Below the pieces are notes generated by a model that ran no database searches, was not told the origin of the DNA, and saw only the letters and a list, made by a program, of their open reading frames with translations. Shown here one piece after another: positions 1-19,400 of a DNA stretch of 64,000 nucleotides; positions within the stretch are counted from its first letter, which is position 1; each line of letters begins with the position of its first letter. Origin of the DNA: Biomphalaria glabrata (taxonomy: Eukaryota; Mollusca; Gastropoda; Planorbidae); assembly GCF_947242115.1 (NCBI RefSeq), contig NC_074719.1, positions 38,533,012-38,597,011 of the forward strand. The letters are read 5' to 3'. A program made the translations under genes and the position numbers.

Positions 1-540
1 CAGAGATCTTAGGTGAAAGCGTTCAAGTAACGTCTGTATTATATAAGATAAGATAAGATAAGAAGTTTTAGCTGCTTTCTTTATAGTAAACATGTTTTAG
101 TAGTAGACCACTACACCTATCTTTGGAATGAAATAATAATAATAATAATGGCAATCTCTTCGATTCCGCAGCAGACATATAAGCACGGTGCCTCTGATGA
201 CTATGCAAACCCAGTTGTCATGTGTTGTCATCGACCTTGACCTTGTATGCAAAAAATTGATGTCCATGATGGAGTGCAGAGATCTTTGGTGAAAATGTTC
301 AAGTAATGTCTGTATTATATAGGCTAAGATAAGATAAGAAGTTTTAGATGCTTTCTTTATAGTAACCACGTTTTAGTCGAAGACAACTACACCTATCTTT
401 GGAATCTAATAATAATAATAATAGTAATGGCAATCTCTTCGATAACATGCGCATTGTACAAATACAGTATTTCACATGACTATGCAAATCCAGTTGACAT
501 GTGTTGTCATCGACTATGCGCTTGTAATCAAAACTTTGAA
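1..540. repeat. Tandem duplication, about 276 bp unit
   Basis: Bases 1-276 and 277 to about 540 are two diverged copies of the same sequence. Both begin with cagagatctt and hold a GATAA run, an AAT microsatellite and a 'ggcaatctcttcgat' block in the same order. No coding potential is seen. Confidence 0.75.
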
Positions 541-775
541 GACGATTGGGTCAGTGGAAAGAAGATGCAGAACAATCGATTGTAAAAATCTAAACCCACA
601 AGAACGATACAAATCGAGTCAATATAAACGTTGTATCATTTAATAAGATGCATTCGTTTGCTTCTACCATGGTAAAGGGATGATATTACAGAAGATAGAT
701 CCATTAGTGTGATGCATTGCAAAAAAACAAACAAGGTTACAAAGACAGTTTGTGTGGAAACACAAAACTCAAAAT

Positions 776-945
776 CGGCCCCCGAAGAGGTCCACCCAGG
801 CAGGCTTCAATATTTTCAGAAAGAACATCCAAATGAAATTATATCAAAGACAGATGAGAGATAAGAATGGAGAAAGAAGGTTAACAGATCTTGTGTAGTG
901 CCCCAACGGTCCCACAGATCAAAGGATAGGTGTAAGTGTGAACCT
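776..945 (+). mobile_element. LINE 3'-end fragment
   Basis: The sequence around 860-940 (agaatggagaaagaaggttaacagatcttg then a cccaacggtcccacag-type tail) matches other fragments in this window near 5.6, 12.8, 17.6, 34.2 and 36.8 kb. All look like the last codons of one non-LTR retrotransposon family. It is truncated and has no intact reading frame. Confidence 0.5.
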
Positions 946-957
946 GGCCTAACTAGT

Positions 958-1226
958 TACCCTTTTAGACCTTGTGGTCTATAGGGCAGATGATGTAAAG
1001 TTCATCTGTTTTTGTGGCCTACGGTTAGCGAGGGTGTCATGTAGCCAGCACAACGACCAACCGCCTTTACTTTTCCCCAACTAATGTCAGGTACCCATTA
1101 GAGCTGAGGGACTCAGAGGCGCCCAAAGCTTCCAAAGTTGAAAATCCCAGTCTTCACCAGGATTCGAACCAGGGCCCTCCGGTTCGAAAGGCAAGCACTT
1201 TACCGCTCAGCCACCGCGCCTCCCCT
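958..1226 (-). mobile_element. SINE family A (tRNA-derived)
   Basis: A near full-length copy, reversed. The tRNA-like head reads 'ccaccgcgcctcc' on this strand with the B box complement 'gattcgaacc' at about 1161. The tail shows the family's conserved 'gaccttgtggtctatagggcagatgatg' block. This family occurs at least 14 times in the window. Confidence 0.85.
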
Positions 1227-1537
1227 GGCCTAATTGATGTCTTATAATTGATCTAATTGTTTTGAAAAGGCTCAATCTCTTATTCGAATCCTCAAAAAAA
1301 ATTAAATAATAATTCTGCAATAAAAAAAAAAGTTCAGAAAAATGATGTTTATAAGATTACTATTCATTTTAAATTAGGTCTACCTTATAATGCATACTAG
1401 TTAGCTTTTTCTCTTTAAAAAACTGCTTGCATAACTGATTTTAAAAACTAGATTTTTCGCTTTCAGAAAAAAAAAAGTAGCCGTTGCATCAGAAATTTGA
1501 ATGGTCTAAAATATTGTGATGTCGGATTTTCAATATC

Positions 1538-1638
1538 TTTTCTAGTTTAAGAGATCTAAACGGGACGGACGGACACACGGACAGACATTTCGCACAAAAC
1601 TAATAGCGTCTTTTCCCCTTTCGGGGGCCGCTAAAAAA
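1538..1638 (+). repeat. Interspersed GACGGAC-rich repeat, copy 1
   Basis: A 'ttctagttt...agatct' segment, then a ggacggacggacacacggacag run, then 'acaaaactaatagcg' and a gggggccgctaaaaaa end. The same order recurs at 20488-20578 and 24850-24985. The family is unidentified. Confidence 0.6.
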
Positions 1639-2223
1639 AGGGGCAAGATTTGCTTCTTTGGTTTTGGTTTCACTAACTTCGCCCTCTTATACAGTGACCT
1701 ATTTATCTAATGGTGCGTTCTCTCATTTCTGCTTTCTCAGTTTACTTTAATCTTTGCTGGCGGACACATTGTTTTATGTCTACAAGTAAGAATTAGAAGA
1801 AATGGGTGAAATCGTTAGATCAGATACTTCTTGATAAATATTATAGTAACATGATTAAGAAACAAGCAAAAAAAAATTTTTTCTTAGGGGAAGAACTCCC
1901 GACTTACTACTATACCTCTCAATACTAAAGAAGTTATTTGCCTTGTTCGATGTCAATTTAATTCATTTTCAACAATAAATTAACTAATTGGTTAAATGTT
2001 TCATTGACGCATGCTTTGTTCGGTCAAAAAAAAAATCTTTCAAGTTTCAAGATCTAAGAAATAACGAGCGTAGTTATCTAAGGGGGCAAACCCACTCTTA
2101 TTTAGTCACATCTGTGAATACTAGAGGATTAATTTTCCGCGTTCATATTTAACAAAATAGTTGGTTACCAGTAATTAATTGACTAATTGGTTAACGTTTT
2201 TATTGTTTCATGCATATCAACAC

Positions 2224-2715
2224 ATTCTGTTTGTCTGTCTGTCTGGTAAAAAGTTTGTACACGTTATTTCTCTCACACCCAATCTCGGATAAAGCTAAAA
2301 TTTTGCACATTTATTTCTTTTACCTGTGTTAAGAATAAAACAGTCGCACAAACTAATTCATTAATAAACTATTGGTAATTAATTATTTTGTTTAGTATCT
2401 CGAACAAAAGAAAGAAATCGTACATGACTGAAGTGGTGGTATAAGTTGAATTAGTCCCCTTGACGACCCTGCGTGAACATTTTTTTAAAACATTTAAAAA
2501 TCGATCACATAAACATTCACATAACCCTTTCACAACTGGTCCAGACAAGTGATAGGATAATAGCGCACCGAGAAAGCTAAAAGCTAAACAAAGACAATTG
2601 GTCAAACTATTTTTAATAGCACAGATGCATTATGTCTATGTTCATCCTGCAAATCACATGATTGATCCAAACTAATTGATACAATTACTTTTAATACAAG
2701 CTTTATTTTTTTTTT
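2224..2715 (+). repeat. Left arm of a large imperfect inverted repeat
   Basis: The segment contains tgtctgtctggtaaaaagt, 'atctcggataaagctaaaa', 'tatctcgaaca', 'aactggtccagacaagtgat' and 'gatccaaactaattgataca'. All of these recur in reverse complement and reverse order at 4325-4997. A third partial copy lies at 39330-39540, so this is probably an interspersed repeat present twice in opposite orientation. Confidence 0.7.
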
Positions 2716-3361
2716 AAAGTATTTTTTTTATGTTTCTCTTGTTTTATATCTAAATATATGTAATGTTTTTTTTTCTATGTTTATTTTATATTTTTTTCGT
2801 TCTCCACGTGTAACCAAGTCAGCTAAAAGTGCATTCTCCCGTGCATGGTTTCTCGGTTGACTTTTGTCATAAGTTTTTTATTTGTTCTCTCGAAGCTACT
2901 TCTGTCTGCAGTCCTACATTACATTAGAATAAGTGGGTCGAATCATTGGATAGAACAAAAGACAAAAGCTACTTCGCTAGTCAAAAGTTATGGTAATGAA
3001 TAACCTGCAGAAAGAAAATGTGAAGCTCTCCAAACAGTATCGACTGGAATCCCTCGTGTGATGATTCATTGATCAAAATCTAAAGACATTTTCTATAGAC
3101 CATGAAGTCTAGCCTAGGTTTTATTCTTTTATCTAATTCCTTTGAGAACGAATGGGTACATCCGTATTGTACACATAAAAGAAAACAGTTTAGCCATTTA
3201 AAAAAAAAATCAGATAAACTAGTTTTAAACAAAAGATCTTGACATCTTGATCCTTAAAGAAGAGATTTCAATAGAATTCACTGCTCGCCAACATTCAATT
3301 TATCTGAACAAATGTATGCGGTGAATGAATATCGGATACAAACATAATAATAATAAATGTA

Positions 3362-3626
3362 GGACCTTTCTGATTGCGATCCATGGGGGCAGGTGATATA
3401 AACGTCATGTTTCTGTGGCCTTGGTTAACGAGGGTTTCATGTGGCCAGTACACAGACCTACCGCCCTTTACTTTTTCTCAATTAATGTTAAGTACCCACT
3501 GGAGTTCTGTACTCTCAGAGGTTTCCCTTAAAGTCCCGAAATTAAAAATCTAATTCTTTACTGAGATTCGAACCCAAGCCCCCTCAGTTCAAAATCCGGC
3601 TCTTTACCAATCAGCCACCACACCCC
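3362..3626 (-). mobile_element. SINE family A, diverged copy
   Basis: A reversed, degraded copy ending in 'cagccaccacaccccc', with 'gattcgaacccaagcc' as the complement of the B box. It carries several substitutions relative to the copy at 958-1226. Confidence 0.75.
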
Positions 3627-3646
3627 CTTATAGTAATATAAGCATA

Positions 3647-3928
3647 TTAACTCTTTCTCTCCTAATCGACGATCCCATCGTTGATTTGACCTCATTAAAT
3701 TAAATTAATATTTATATTGTAATTATTATTATTTTGTGCACTTGACTTTGTGTTATATAAAAAGAGCATGCATTCCCCTTTAATTCTATACCAAATACAA
3801 CATTTTCTGATAACAAACAACAAAGTTATTTAAGCTTAATCATAACAGGGTAAGTGAAATAGTAATGAGCTAAAAGAAGAACTTATAATAATAAAAAATA
3901 AAAAATAATATCGGAGAGAAAGAGTTAA
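3647..3928. mobile_element. MITE with TTAACTCTTTCTCTCC ends, copy 1 (282 bp)
   Basis: The element is bounded by TTAACTCTTTCTCTCC and its complement ggagagaaagagttaa. Related elements lie at 29048-29128 and 35227-35483. The outermost TTAA could be a piggyBac-type target duplication; that is inferred from the boundary only, since no transposase is present. Confidence 0.75.
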
Positions 3929-4324
3929 AAAGTTATATTAAAAAAAAAACCTTTCTGGTCACGTTTACGTCTCTTTTTTAAAATTAAAGTTTAAAGTGTA
4001 GATTTACATAAATGTTATGGTAGATTTTCAATGTAGCATAGTGTCAATAAAAAACGTCTGTTTAAGCACTGTGGACAGCATAGTTGACTTAATATATCTA
4101 ATATATCCTTAATAACACTAGAGCATATTAAAGTAAAAATTGTTACTACGGCCGTCTAAAATCAGTAGGTCGCTTTAACTAAGATTGAGAAAGAAAACAT
4201 GATAAATTTTCATTAACTTAAAGAAATAAGTAATGATAACTTTTTTTTTGTAAGATCGATTACTTCGTCCTCAATAACATTTGAAATATAATTTTAAAAA
4301 ACAAGCAAAACAAAAACTTAAGAA

Positions 4325-4997
4325 ACAAAAACAAAGCTTTTAATAAGTGTATCAATTAGTTTGGATCAGTCATCTAACTAAATTTGTTATAGATCTAGAC
4401 TCACAATAATAAATGTGTATGATTAGAAATATTTTTTTACCAATTGTTTTAGTTTAGCGTGATTACATGCTTTTAGCTCTCTCACTACGCTATGTTCCTA
4501 TCACTTGTCTGGACCAGTTGGAAAGGGGCAGGAGGAGAAAGAAAGGGGTATCTGGGTGATCGCTTTTTACATTTATTTTTTCTAAAGTGGGAACGATCTG
4601 AATTCGAACATGTGGGCTAAAGCCTTCTTAGGCTTCTGAAGCCAACGTGGTAAATACTAACCACTCTGCTAGCGAATAGTCTAGTTTGAACATGGAAGAG
4701 TGTATAGTTATCTATTGTTCCTATTTCATGTTTGAGTTCACTAAGCCTCAGACGACGATTTATAAAGAAACTATTTCAGCTTATACCATCGCTTCAGTCA
4801 AATACAACTTCTTTCCCATGTTCGAGATAGAAAACAAATACTTATTTACTAATAGTTAATTAATTAATTGGCTATTTTTAAAAATTGATTCTTGTATTGT
4901 CAGATAAAAGAAATAACTGTGCAAAGTTTCAGCGTGATCTGAGATTGGGTGTGGGAGAAATAATGTGTACAAAAATTTTACCAGACAGACAGAGTAT
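4325..4997 (-). repeat. Right arm of a large imperfect inverted repeat
   Basis: This is the reverse complement of 2224-2715, with an insertion around 4540-4690. Matching landmarks are 'tatcaattagtttggatc', 'atcacttgtctggaccagtt' and 'ttttaccagacagacaga'. The two arms are separated by about 1.6 kb. Confidence 0.7.
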
Positions 4998-5054
4998 AAA
5001 AGTAAAAGTATAAATAGTAAACATTTTTATCCAGCCTAAGCACATAGCACAATG

Positions 5055-5236
5055 GATGGCGGCCTGGTAGTTTGGTATTTGTGTTAGACTGTCGGTCATT
5101 CACCTCGATGGTCCGGGGTTCAGAACCTGCTCGCTGTCATCTCCCGTTGTCCTGAGGGATGTTTGGACTAGGATGTCAATTTTATCAACTCCGTAGGAAC
5201 ATTCGGAACATGAAAAGCATTTTACAAACAGAACGT
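5055..5236 (+). mobile_element. SINE family B (tRNA-derived)
   Basis: A second SINE family. The B-box-like 'ggggttcagaacctg' is followed by 'gtttggactaggatgtc' and 'aggaacattcggaacatg'. Other copies lie at 10408, 14915, 39005 and 47870. Confidence 0.75.
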
Positions 5237-5589
5237 CAAGATCCAAGCCTCTTACCAACAAGGTGACCACTGCTTTTAGGTCTTATTTCTGAAGTCCTGA
5301 CGACATGTTAGACAAGAACGGCTCTGTTGGCGTTTGTCCTCATTTAGCCTCGATGTTATAGCTGTCTTTGTGGAAATTGTTTATTTTGTCTAAGCACATG
5401 TCCTACAAACCTCCCACAACCTTAGGTCACAGCTTCGTTATTTTTGACTCGGACTTCGTTATTTGTGACCAGGACTTAAGATCTGACTCCTAATGTCCGT
5501 CTCAGACAATGCTGCTTACATTGCTGAGCCACATTTAGCCACCTTTCGATCATACATATGCTTTTCACGGAGGACAGTCAATTATACGC

Positions 5590-5830
5590 GTTCGTTTAAT
5601 CACCTTCATCTATCCCCCAATATGTTCGATCGTTGGTGCACCACACAAGATTTGTCAACCGTCTTTCTCCATTCCTCTGTCTTTCGCCTAGGATAGAACC
5701 TCTTTGAATGACAGGTTCTTCCATTCTTTTATGCTGTCTTCCCATCGCTTTCTTAGTCTGCATCTTCTTTTTGTTCTAGGTACAGTTCCCAGAAGGAAGG
5801 TCTTGTCAAGTTATAGTTTACGATGTTGTT
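5590..5830 (-). mobile_element. LINE 3'-end fragment (antisense)
   Basis: Read on the minus strand it gives a lysine/arginine-rich peptide ending in repeats of the type 'RRCRLRKRWEDSIKEW', typical of the end of a non-LTR retrotransposon ORF2. It is homologous to fragments at 12705, 17525 and 36665 and is broken in frame. Confidence 0.55.
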
Positions 5831-6290
5831 GTTTTTTTTTTTTACAATAGTTAGCAGGTCATTGTGGGGTCCCATCAATGTAGTAACCTTGTCTCTAATC
5901 TCTTCGTGACGCGGTCTCTAAATGTGATACTCAGGATCGTTTAATACCAACAGGTAACTAACAGGAAATAATATTTTTTTTCTTGTTAAGAGATTCGTTT
6001 CACGGATTTCTCTACAACCATTTAGAATCTTGAACCAGGTCAGAAGAAACTACTATGAAACATTACAGACGTTAGCTGTTTTTTTTTTGTAAACCGGAAC
6101 TTGTACAAAATGTCAAGTTTTATCTTTTTTTCATATACAGATAATTGATTAAACGCGCCTTCCCCTCCCTAGATTTTATATTCGGCTAGATTGTCGTAGG
6201 CTTTGATAATATCAATAACTAGCTACTGTAGTTAACCTAGATCCTGAAGGCTCTATGACACAGCATTGAATTTTGGTACTTACAATACAG

Positions 6291-6553
6291 GGGCGCGGTG
6301 GCTGAGTTGTTAAGCACTTGGCTTCCAAACTTGGGCACTAGAGACTTGGGATTTTGAAATTCGGGATTTTTAGGGCGCCCCTGAGTCCACCCAACTCTAA
6401 TGGGTACCTGACTTTAGTAGGGAAAAGTAAAGGCGGTTGGTCGTTGTGCTGGCTACATGACACCCTGCTCGTTAACAGTTTGCCAAAGAAACAGATGACC
6501 TTAACATCATCTGCCCTATACATCACAAAGTCTGAAAAGGAACTTTACTTTTT
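6291..6553 (+). mobile_element. SINE family A
   Basis: A sense copy starting 'ggggcgcggtggctgagt' and ending in 'aaaggaactttactttt'. The internal tail 'gaccttaacatcatctgccc' is intact. The B-box region is degraded, reading 'gggcactagagacttggg'. Confidence 0.85.
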
Positions 6554-7221
6554 ACAATACAAAACAAATGACTTCCCAGGACATAGATAAATTGAGTCAG
6601 AACAATCTAAGTCTTCACATACACAAAATACACAAAGAGTTAAGTGTTATTTATAATCATAAAAATATGAAAGACGTGCATCCTTACGTATATTAATAAA
6701 AGTAAATAGTAGTGAAAGAAATAGCCATAAAGGTTTGTTGTATAGCTAGGGTTCTCAAGTTTTCTCTTTCGAAACCCAATAGCTGCCAATTGTTCTAATC
6801 TAGTTCAGAAAGAGATAAGATGACACCTTTATAGATCACGGAACATGCAAGAAAAAGAGCAGTCCATAGAAATCTAGATGCTTTAAGTTGTGGTCTTTTA
6901 ATGTGTTTTTTTCTCCTTGTCCTGTGGAATTTGTTATTTGTTGTCTTATGTACTTTAGGTTTGAATACTATTTAAAAATGAGCCTTCGTGTTTTCTAGAA
7001 CCCAGACGACATATCACGCAGAATAGTCTTTTTTTTTTTAAATATCAATTATCAATACATTTTTTTTTAAATCGTACGATATCGTTTACAATAGAGTTAC
7101 GGTCGCTGAACTTGTTGACAATGTCTAGGCGTAGTTGTAGACTACATGACGTGTGCAAGAGGCGCAGAAATGTGACATGTCTACGTGACAGACGTCAGAG
7201 CCACCAGAAAACTGGTGTACG

Positions 7222-7229
7222 TATATAAA
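7222..7229 (+). promoter_or_regulatory. Possible TATA box of gene A
   Basis: TATATAAA lies about 50 bases before the first gene A ATG. A CRE-like 'agacgtcag' sits about 30 bases further upstream, near 7190-7198. However, 'ccttttctag' at 7262-7271 could be a splice acceptor, in which case the real promoter is further upstream, as inferred for genes B and C. Confidence 0.4.
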
Positions 7230-7279
7230 GTTTAGTAGATGACATGTCTCAGAAACTGATTCCTTTTCTAGACATCATC

Positions 7280-14515
<7,236 letters not shown>

Positions 14516-14914
14516 GCAGACAAGATGAAAGAAATAGAGCGATAAAAAATAAGCTGTGACTGATTTGTGATATAGGAAGTAATTTACATAACCGCCATCT
14601 TTCAGATAGAAAAAGAAAAGAAAGAAATAGGGAGAAAGAGAGAGAAAGATTGGGAAATGACAGAATAAGAGGAAAGAAATGGAGAGATAATTATTTAATA
14701 TATATAAAAAAAAAGATACATCCAAAAGAGATAAAAAGATCTTATTCCATGTTATTATAAATTATTACTTTATATACTTATATATATATATACACGTTAT
14801 AACATATTTGAGTCCTCCCTCGTTTAAAGCTTCAAAATTGTGTGCATATACTTTAATTCTAAACTATACTTCTTTTAGTTCACAAACAACTGTATCATCA
14901 TAAGGTATTAACTG

Positions 14915-15085
14915 GTCGTGCAGTATGCGCTCTGGAATGTCGTTCGGATGTCTCGATGGTCCCTGGTTCCTCCCCCGCCCGCTCCCCCCCCCTCCTCATC
15001 TTGCAGGGAGGTTTGGACTAGGAAGTAGATTATCTTCAACTCTGAAGGAACATCCGAAACATGTCAAACATTTGACTAACAAACA
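14915..15085 (+). mobile_element. SINE family B
   Basis: Sense copy: 'tggtcgtgcagtatgcgctc' head, 'gtttggactaggaagtag', and 'ggaacatccgaaacatgt' tail. Confidence 0.85.
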
Positions 15086-15527
15086 AAACTGTTGAGAGAA
15101 CCATCAAGTTGTGAGAATGTTATAAACATTAAATCAGACGCCATTTTGTGTAGCTATTTTTTATAATTACATGGCAAAATGTAAATAGAGTAACTCTGTT
15201 CCCGTCCATTGTAAATATGCATTGAGAACTAGACTTATGTTACTAAAATGTTGACTATTTTCTTTGTTAAGGCAATGGCTCCATGGATGGACTTCAGAAT
15301 TCAAGGTTATTTTTTTTTACTTATGTGTAAATATTTTTTTGTATTTTTTCTGCGTACACTTGAAATAAACAGTAACAATAATTTATGTTCGTTTTTTTCT
15401 TTATCAGCCTAGATTGCTGTTGAAGATTCTTAAATTAATTTTTGTTTTTGTATTATTTATTTGTTCAAGTGATAATAACAAATAATAGTCATCGTGAAGT
15501 AGTTGTACTAGGCTGAAATCTTTGGCT

Positions 15528-15718
15528 TGTCACATTCAGCTAATCACATCCAGCTAGTCACATTCAGCTAATCACATCCAGCTAGTCACATTCAGCTAAT
15601 CACATCCAGCTTGTCACACTCAGTTTCTCACATTTAGCTTGTCACATTCAGCTAATCACATCCAGCTTGTCACACTCAGTTTCTCACATTTAGCTTGTCA
15701 CATTCAGCTAGTCACATA
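15528..15718. repeat. 14 bp-based minisatellite
   Basis: Repeated 'cacattcagctaat' and 'cacatccagctagt' type units, with a longer 'cttgtcacactcagtttct' variant repeated later in the array. Confidence 0.9.
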
Positions 15719-16389
15719 AAGTCAGATAAAGGTAAGATATACATCTAATACATCAATTGGTAAGAAACACTCCAAACAAAAACAATAATAATACGAATAC
15801 GTCTATTTTATTTGAGATACCGATATCTTTATTTAAAAAACAAAACTAGACTAGGAGGGAAAATACAGCCAACTTATTGCTTATTATGAACCACAATATA
15901 CAGCACAGACCTATATATATTATATCTAGACTGGAAAACGGAAACAAATTCTTATCCGCGATTGATCAACTCACAGACCTATATATATATATAGATTGTT
16001 ATGTATTAATCACAGAACTATATATTCGCGCAAATTCATGAAATAAAGCCATTTCCTGTTAGTTTCCATGAAGATGATATCTCGAAAATCCTACATCGAA
16101 ATAATTCACGTCTATTGATTTTAGTTGTCTTATGTACATTTAAATAGATTGATTACCTAGATCTTTTTTAGATTATGTATCTACAAATTGCAAAATAATA
16201 ATTATGAGACGGGAGTTCTCATTTTTTCGATGTTCAATTACTAGATCTAGATCTAAACATTTAATTATAGGGTTGAAAGAAAAAAAATTACTTTCTATGA
16301 CTACTTTACACAACAACGCCTTGTTTCAACTTTTAAAAAAATCTTCACATTTTTTGTAGTGTTAAAAAATCTCCAGTTCAGTCTAGATA

Positions 16390-16391
16390 TA

Positions 16392-16434
<43 letters not shown>
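16390..16434. repeat. (TA)n microsatellite
   Basis: A pure TA run just beyond the gene B stop codon, presumably in its 3' untranslated region. Confidence 0.95.
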
Positions 16435-16436
<2 letters not shown>

Positions 16437-16484
16437 TCTGTGATATACAATTTTAAATCGACATAAATTTTAGAAAAACAAAAA

Positions 16485-19400
16485 TTAGAATGCAGTTATA
16501 AATTTCAAGCCAACTTGGCAAAGGCCAGAGCCAGTACGTCCGGTAGTGGCCTGAATAACTTGGTTCAGACCAAGAAAGAGGTCGTTGTTGACAGGTCCGC
16601 TTTGATCTAGTTGACTGTTCAGTGCAAACCAGTTGACATTGGTGTAATAGTTGGCCAGGGAGACGTCACCGTTCGGAATAAAAACAGTGTGTTCGTTACC
16701 TATCACAAGCGTCAGGCGCGAGCTGAAAGATATAAATAGAAAAAGGGAGAGAAATGACTTTTTTTTTTCATAAGAAGTTGGTCTTCTTTTACCAATCTTT
16801 CTATCAGTGGCGTAGCTGGGGTGGGGGGAGAGGGTGTCCAAATTTTAAAACCCCCAGAGCCCCCGCTTGAGGGGGGCACCCAAATAATTGTCCGAAAATT
16901 GTTTTTACATTAAATATTATGCCATTATCTCATGTCATGATGTCAAATGTCAAAATTCAGGGGCCCCTAATGAGGTCAAGCCCCCGGGCTCCCAAATCCC
17001 TATCTACGCCACTGTTTCTATGGCATGTATTCAACAATATATCCTGTATTTATATAGATATCTAAATGGTAAACATTAACAATAATCGGAATTTTAAAAT
17101 GCATTTCCTCATTTAACTAATAGATAATTATATTCATTTATTTAACGTGTCCACTATAACTATATAGAAGTTCCCCCCCCCCTCTCTCTCCCTGGCAGGT
17201 AGCCTGTAATACAGGACGTGAACAGCCTGTTATATTCAACCTTAGATAAGTGCATTTAACAATGTCACTCTTCTGTATTAAAACATTAACTAAACATTTC
17301 ATCCGGTTTCATCTAAAAACAATTGACGAAGAAGAGTTCCCCATTAATAAATAATATTAGACAATGTTTCCCAAACTGTGTTCCAATGAGCTTCAGTGCT
17401 CCGCAAGGCCGGAAGAGCTGTCCCACGAACGTATGGAATAATTAGCTAGTAGGCCACCACGTGAATTAATCTCTCTAGAAAAAATGATCAAAATTTTCCG
17501 CTAAATACTCAGACTTTGCGAAGTCAAAGACTTGTGTGGAATCTCTTTTAATGACCGGCCCGTCCATTTTTACATGTTGTCTTCCCGTCGCTTTCTCTGC
17601 CTGCCTCTTCTTCTTTTTCCTGGTACTGTGAAGGAAGGTCTTTTCGATACGGACATAAAAATTTAGTTGTTTTTTTTTAAAGTTGTTTGCAGCTCCAATT
17701 GCTGTACTAATCCTGTTTCTGATTTCTTCTTTCGTTATGTAGTCTTTGTAGGTGATACCTAGCATCTTTCTGTATCATCTTAGTTTCATTTTAGTGTCGG
17801 GGGCTATGGGGTTTGTCTTTCCAGATTTTTTTTTTGAGTTTTGCAAATGCTGCTGTGGACTGTGCCATTTGGGCCAGAAGTTGAGGTTTGGTTCCTTTAA
17901 TTGAAACGATAGCGCTGGTGTGTTTAAACTACCGACACTAGTCAGCTTTTCAACTCCAATACTGATGTCCCTTTTAAAGCCCTGTTGGTTATAGGTCATA
18001 ATGTGTTATAGTTGCATACGATATGTTGTGGAAGTTATGTCATTGCCCAACACTTCTTAGGCCATCTATTTCGTCCGCAAAGTGCAAGTTTGTAATTCTT
18101 CTTGGGCCAATGCTTAGAGTAGCTTCATTGACTTGAGAGAATCTACCATTATCTACTAAAAAGAGTTGGTGAAAATAGGCAGCCTCCTTGTCTCTTTCTA
18201 ACTGTGGTTTTCAATCAGCACCCAATGCTATGGTTGAAGTACACCGCACTAGAGAGAAAAACAATGTTTTTATTTAAAGATTTGTGTTTTAGAAATTATC
18301 ATCAGAATTTCTTGCCAAAACGACTGGGCCAAAAGACCGTCGCGCCAAAACGGAGGCGTCAAAACCTTCCTACCCCATGTGTAATACTTACTAGGCAGTA
18401 GGCAGTGATGTACTGAAAGCTGAGGCGCCACCTCCATTGTCGCTTAGGAAGCCGCTGAGAGCAGTATTCACCAGCTGTAGTTCGGCGTCATTGCTCTGTG
18501 TGGAAGAATCACCACCTGTAGGAGACAGTCAAAGTGGGATATATGTGTTCACTAATATGTATGTTTGTATGTAGTATGTATGTATGTATGTATGTATATA
18601 TATATGTGTATGTGTGTGTGTATATAATATATATACATATATACACACATACATGCATGCATATATACACACATACATACATACATACATATATGCATAC
18701 ATACATACACACACACATACATACATATATGCATACATACATACACACACACATGCATACATACATACATACATACATACATACATACATACATACATAC
18801 ATACATACATACATTACATACATACATACATACATACGTACATACATACATACATCTTATAGAATGCGTCTGTGTGTGATTGTTTCTATGGCGACGGTGA
18901 GAAGAAGTTAGCGATTGGTTGCTGGCTATGCCGTGTGAATGAGGCAAGATAAGCGGCACTGACTTAAACTGTCATGGATTGGCCAGACGAGCCCAGATTG
19001 CCAGAGTGAAAAGACGTATTTTTTTAGTGAGTTACATTTTGTTCAAAATACTATTTTATATTACTATTTAAGTCTACTACATTTATTTTCTTTAATCTCT
19101 AGCTGAATGTGTCTGTATTGTAATGAAAGCTATATGTAGTCTAGTTCACAAAGAAGTTGTTTAAGTCATTTCAAGTTTACAAGTTAAGATATACTACGCC
19201 TACAGCGGTTGAGTTGTCTACCAGCAGTTTGGTGTTACAAGTCAAGGATCATCAACAACACTCACCAAATCCATTGTTAGTGCTAGAGTCTCCAAGATTG
19301 AAAACCCAGCCATTGGGGGAAGTGAAGAACAAATCAATCAGAAGCCTCTTCTTGCTGGCGTCAGTGTCTGAGAACGCCAGTTTGAGAACTCCTAAAAATA

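Larger units (their letters stand above)
14516..16484. other. Convergent intergenic region between genes A and B
   Basis: The region carries the 3' untranslated sequence of both genes. It holds a SINE B copy, a possible poly(A) signal aataaa at 15364-15369, a 14 bp minisatellite, and a (TA)n run at about 16390-16434. No further coding sequence is seen. Confidence 0.6.

Noticed and set aside
6290-6400. Possible tRNA genes at SINE heads (also 24162, 44993, 50988)
   Set aside because: A- and B-box-like words are present, but the sequences do not close into a tRNA cloverleaf with an acceptor stem and continue into the conserved SINE body.
1-7200. Search for a retrovirus-like, LTR or Polinton-type fossil in the repeat-rich left flank and elsewhere
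   Set aside because: No long terminal repeats, capsid, envelope, integrase or protein-primed polymerase signatures were seen. The retroelement pieces are all LINE or SINE type.
18392-18400. Apparent in-frame stop (tag) at the end of gene B exon 5
   Set aside because: The stop lies across the splice donor ta|gtaagt. After splicing the codon becomes tac and the frame continues into exon 6, matching genes A and C.
18509-18959. Frames rich in Y-V-C-M or Y-I-H-T repeats
   Set aside because: Artefact of the ACAT/TATG microsatellite in gene B intron 4.
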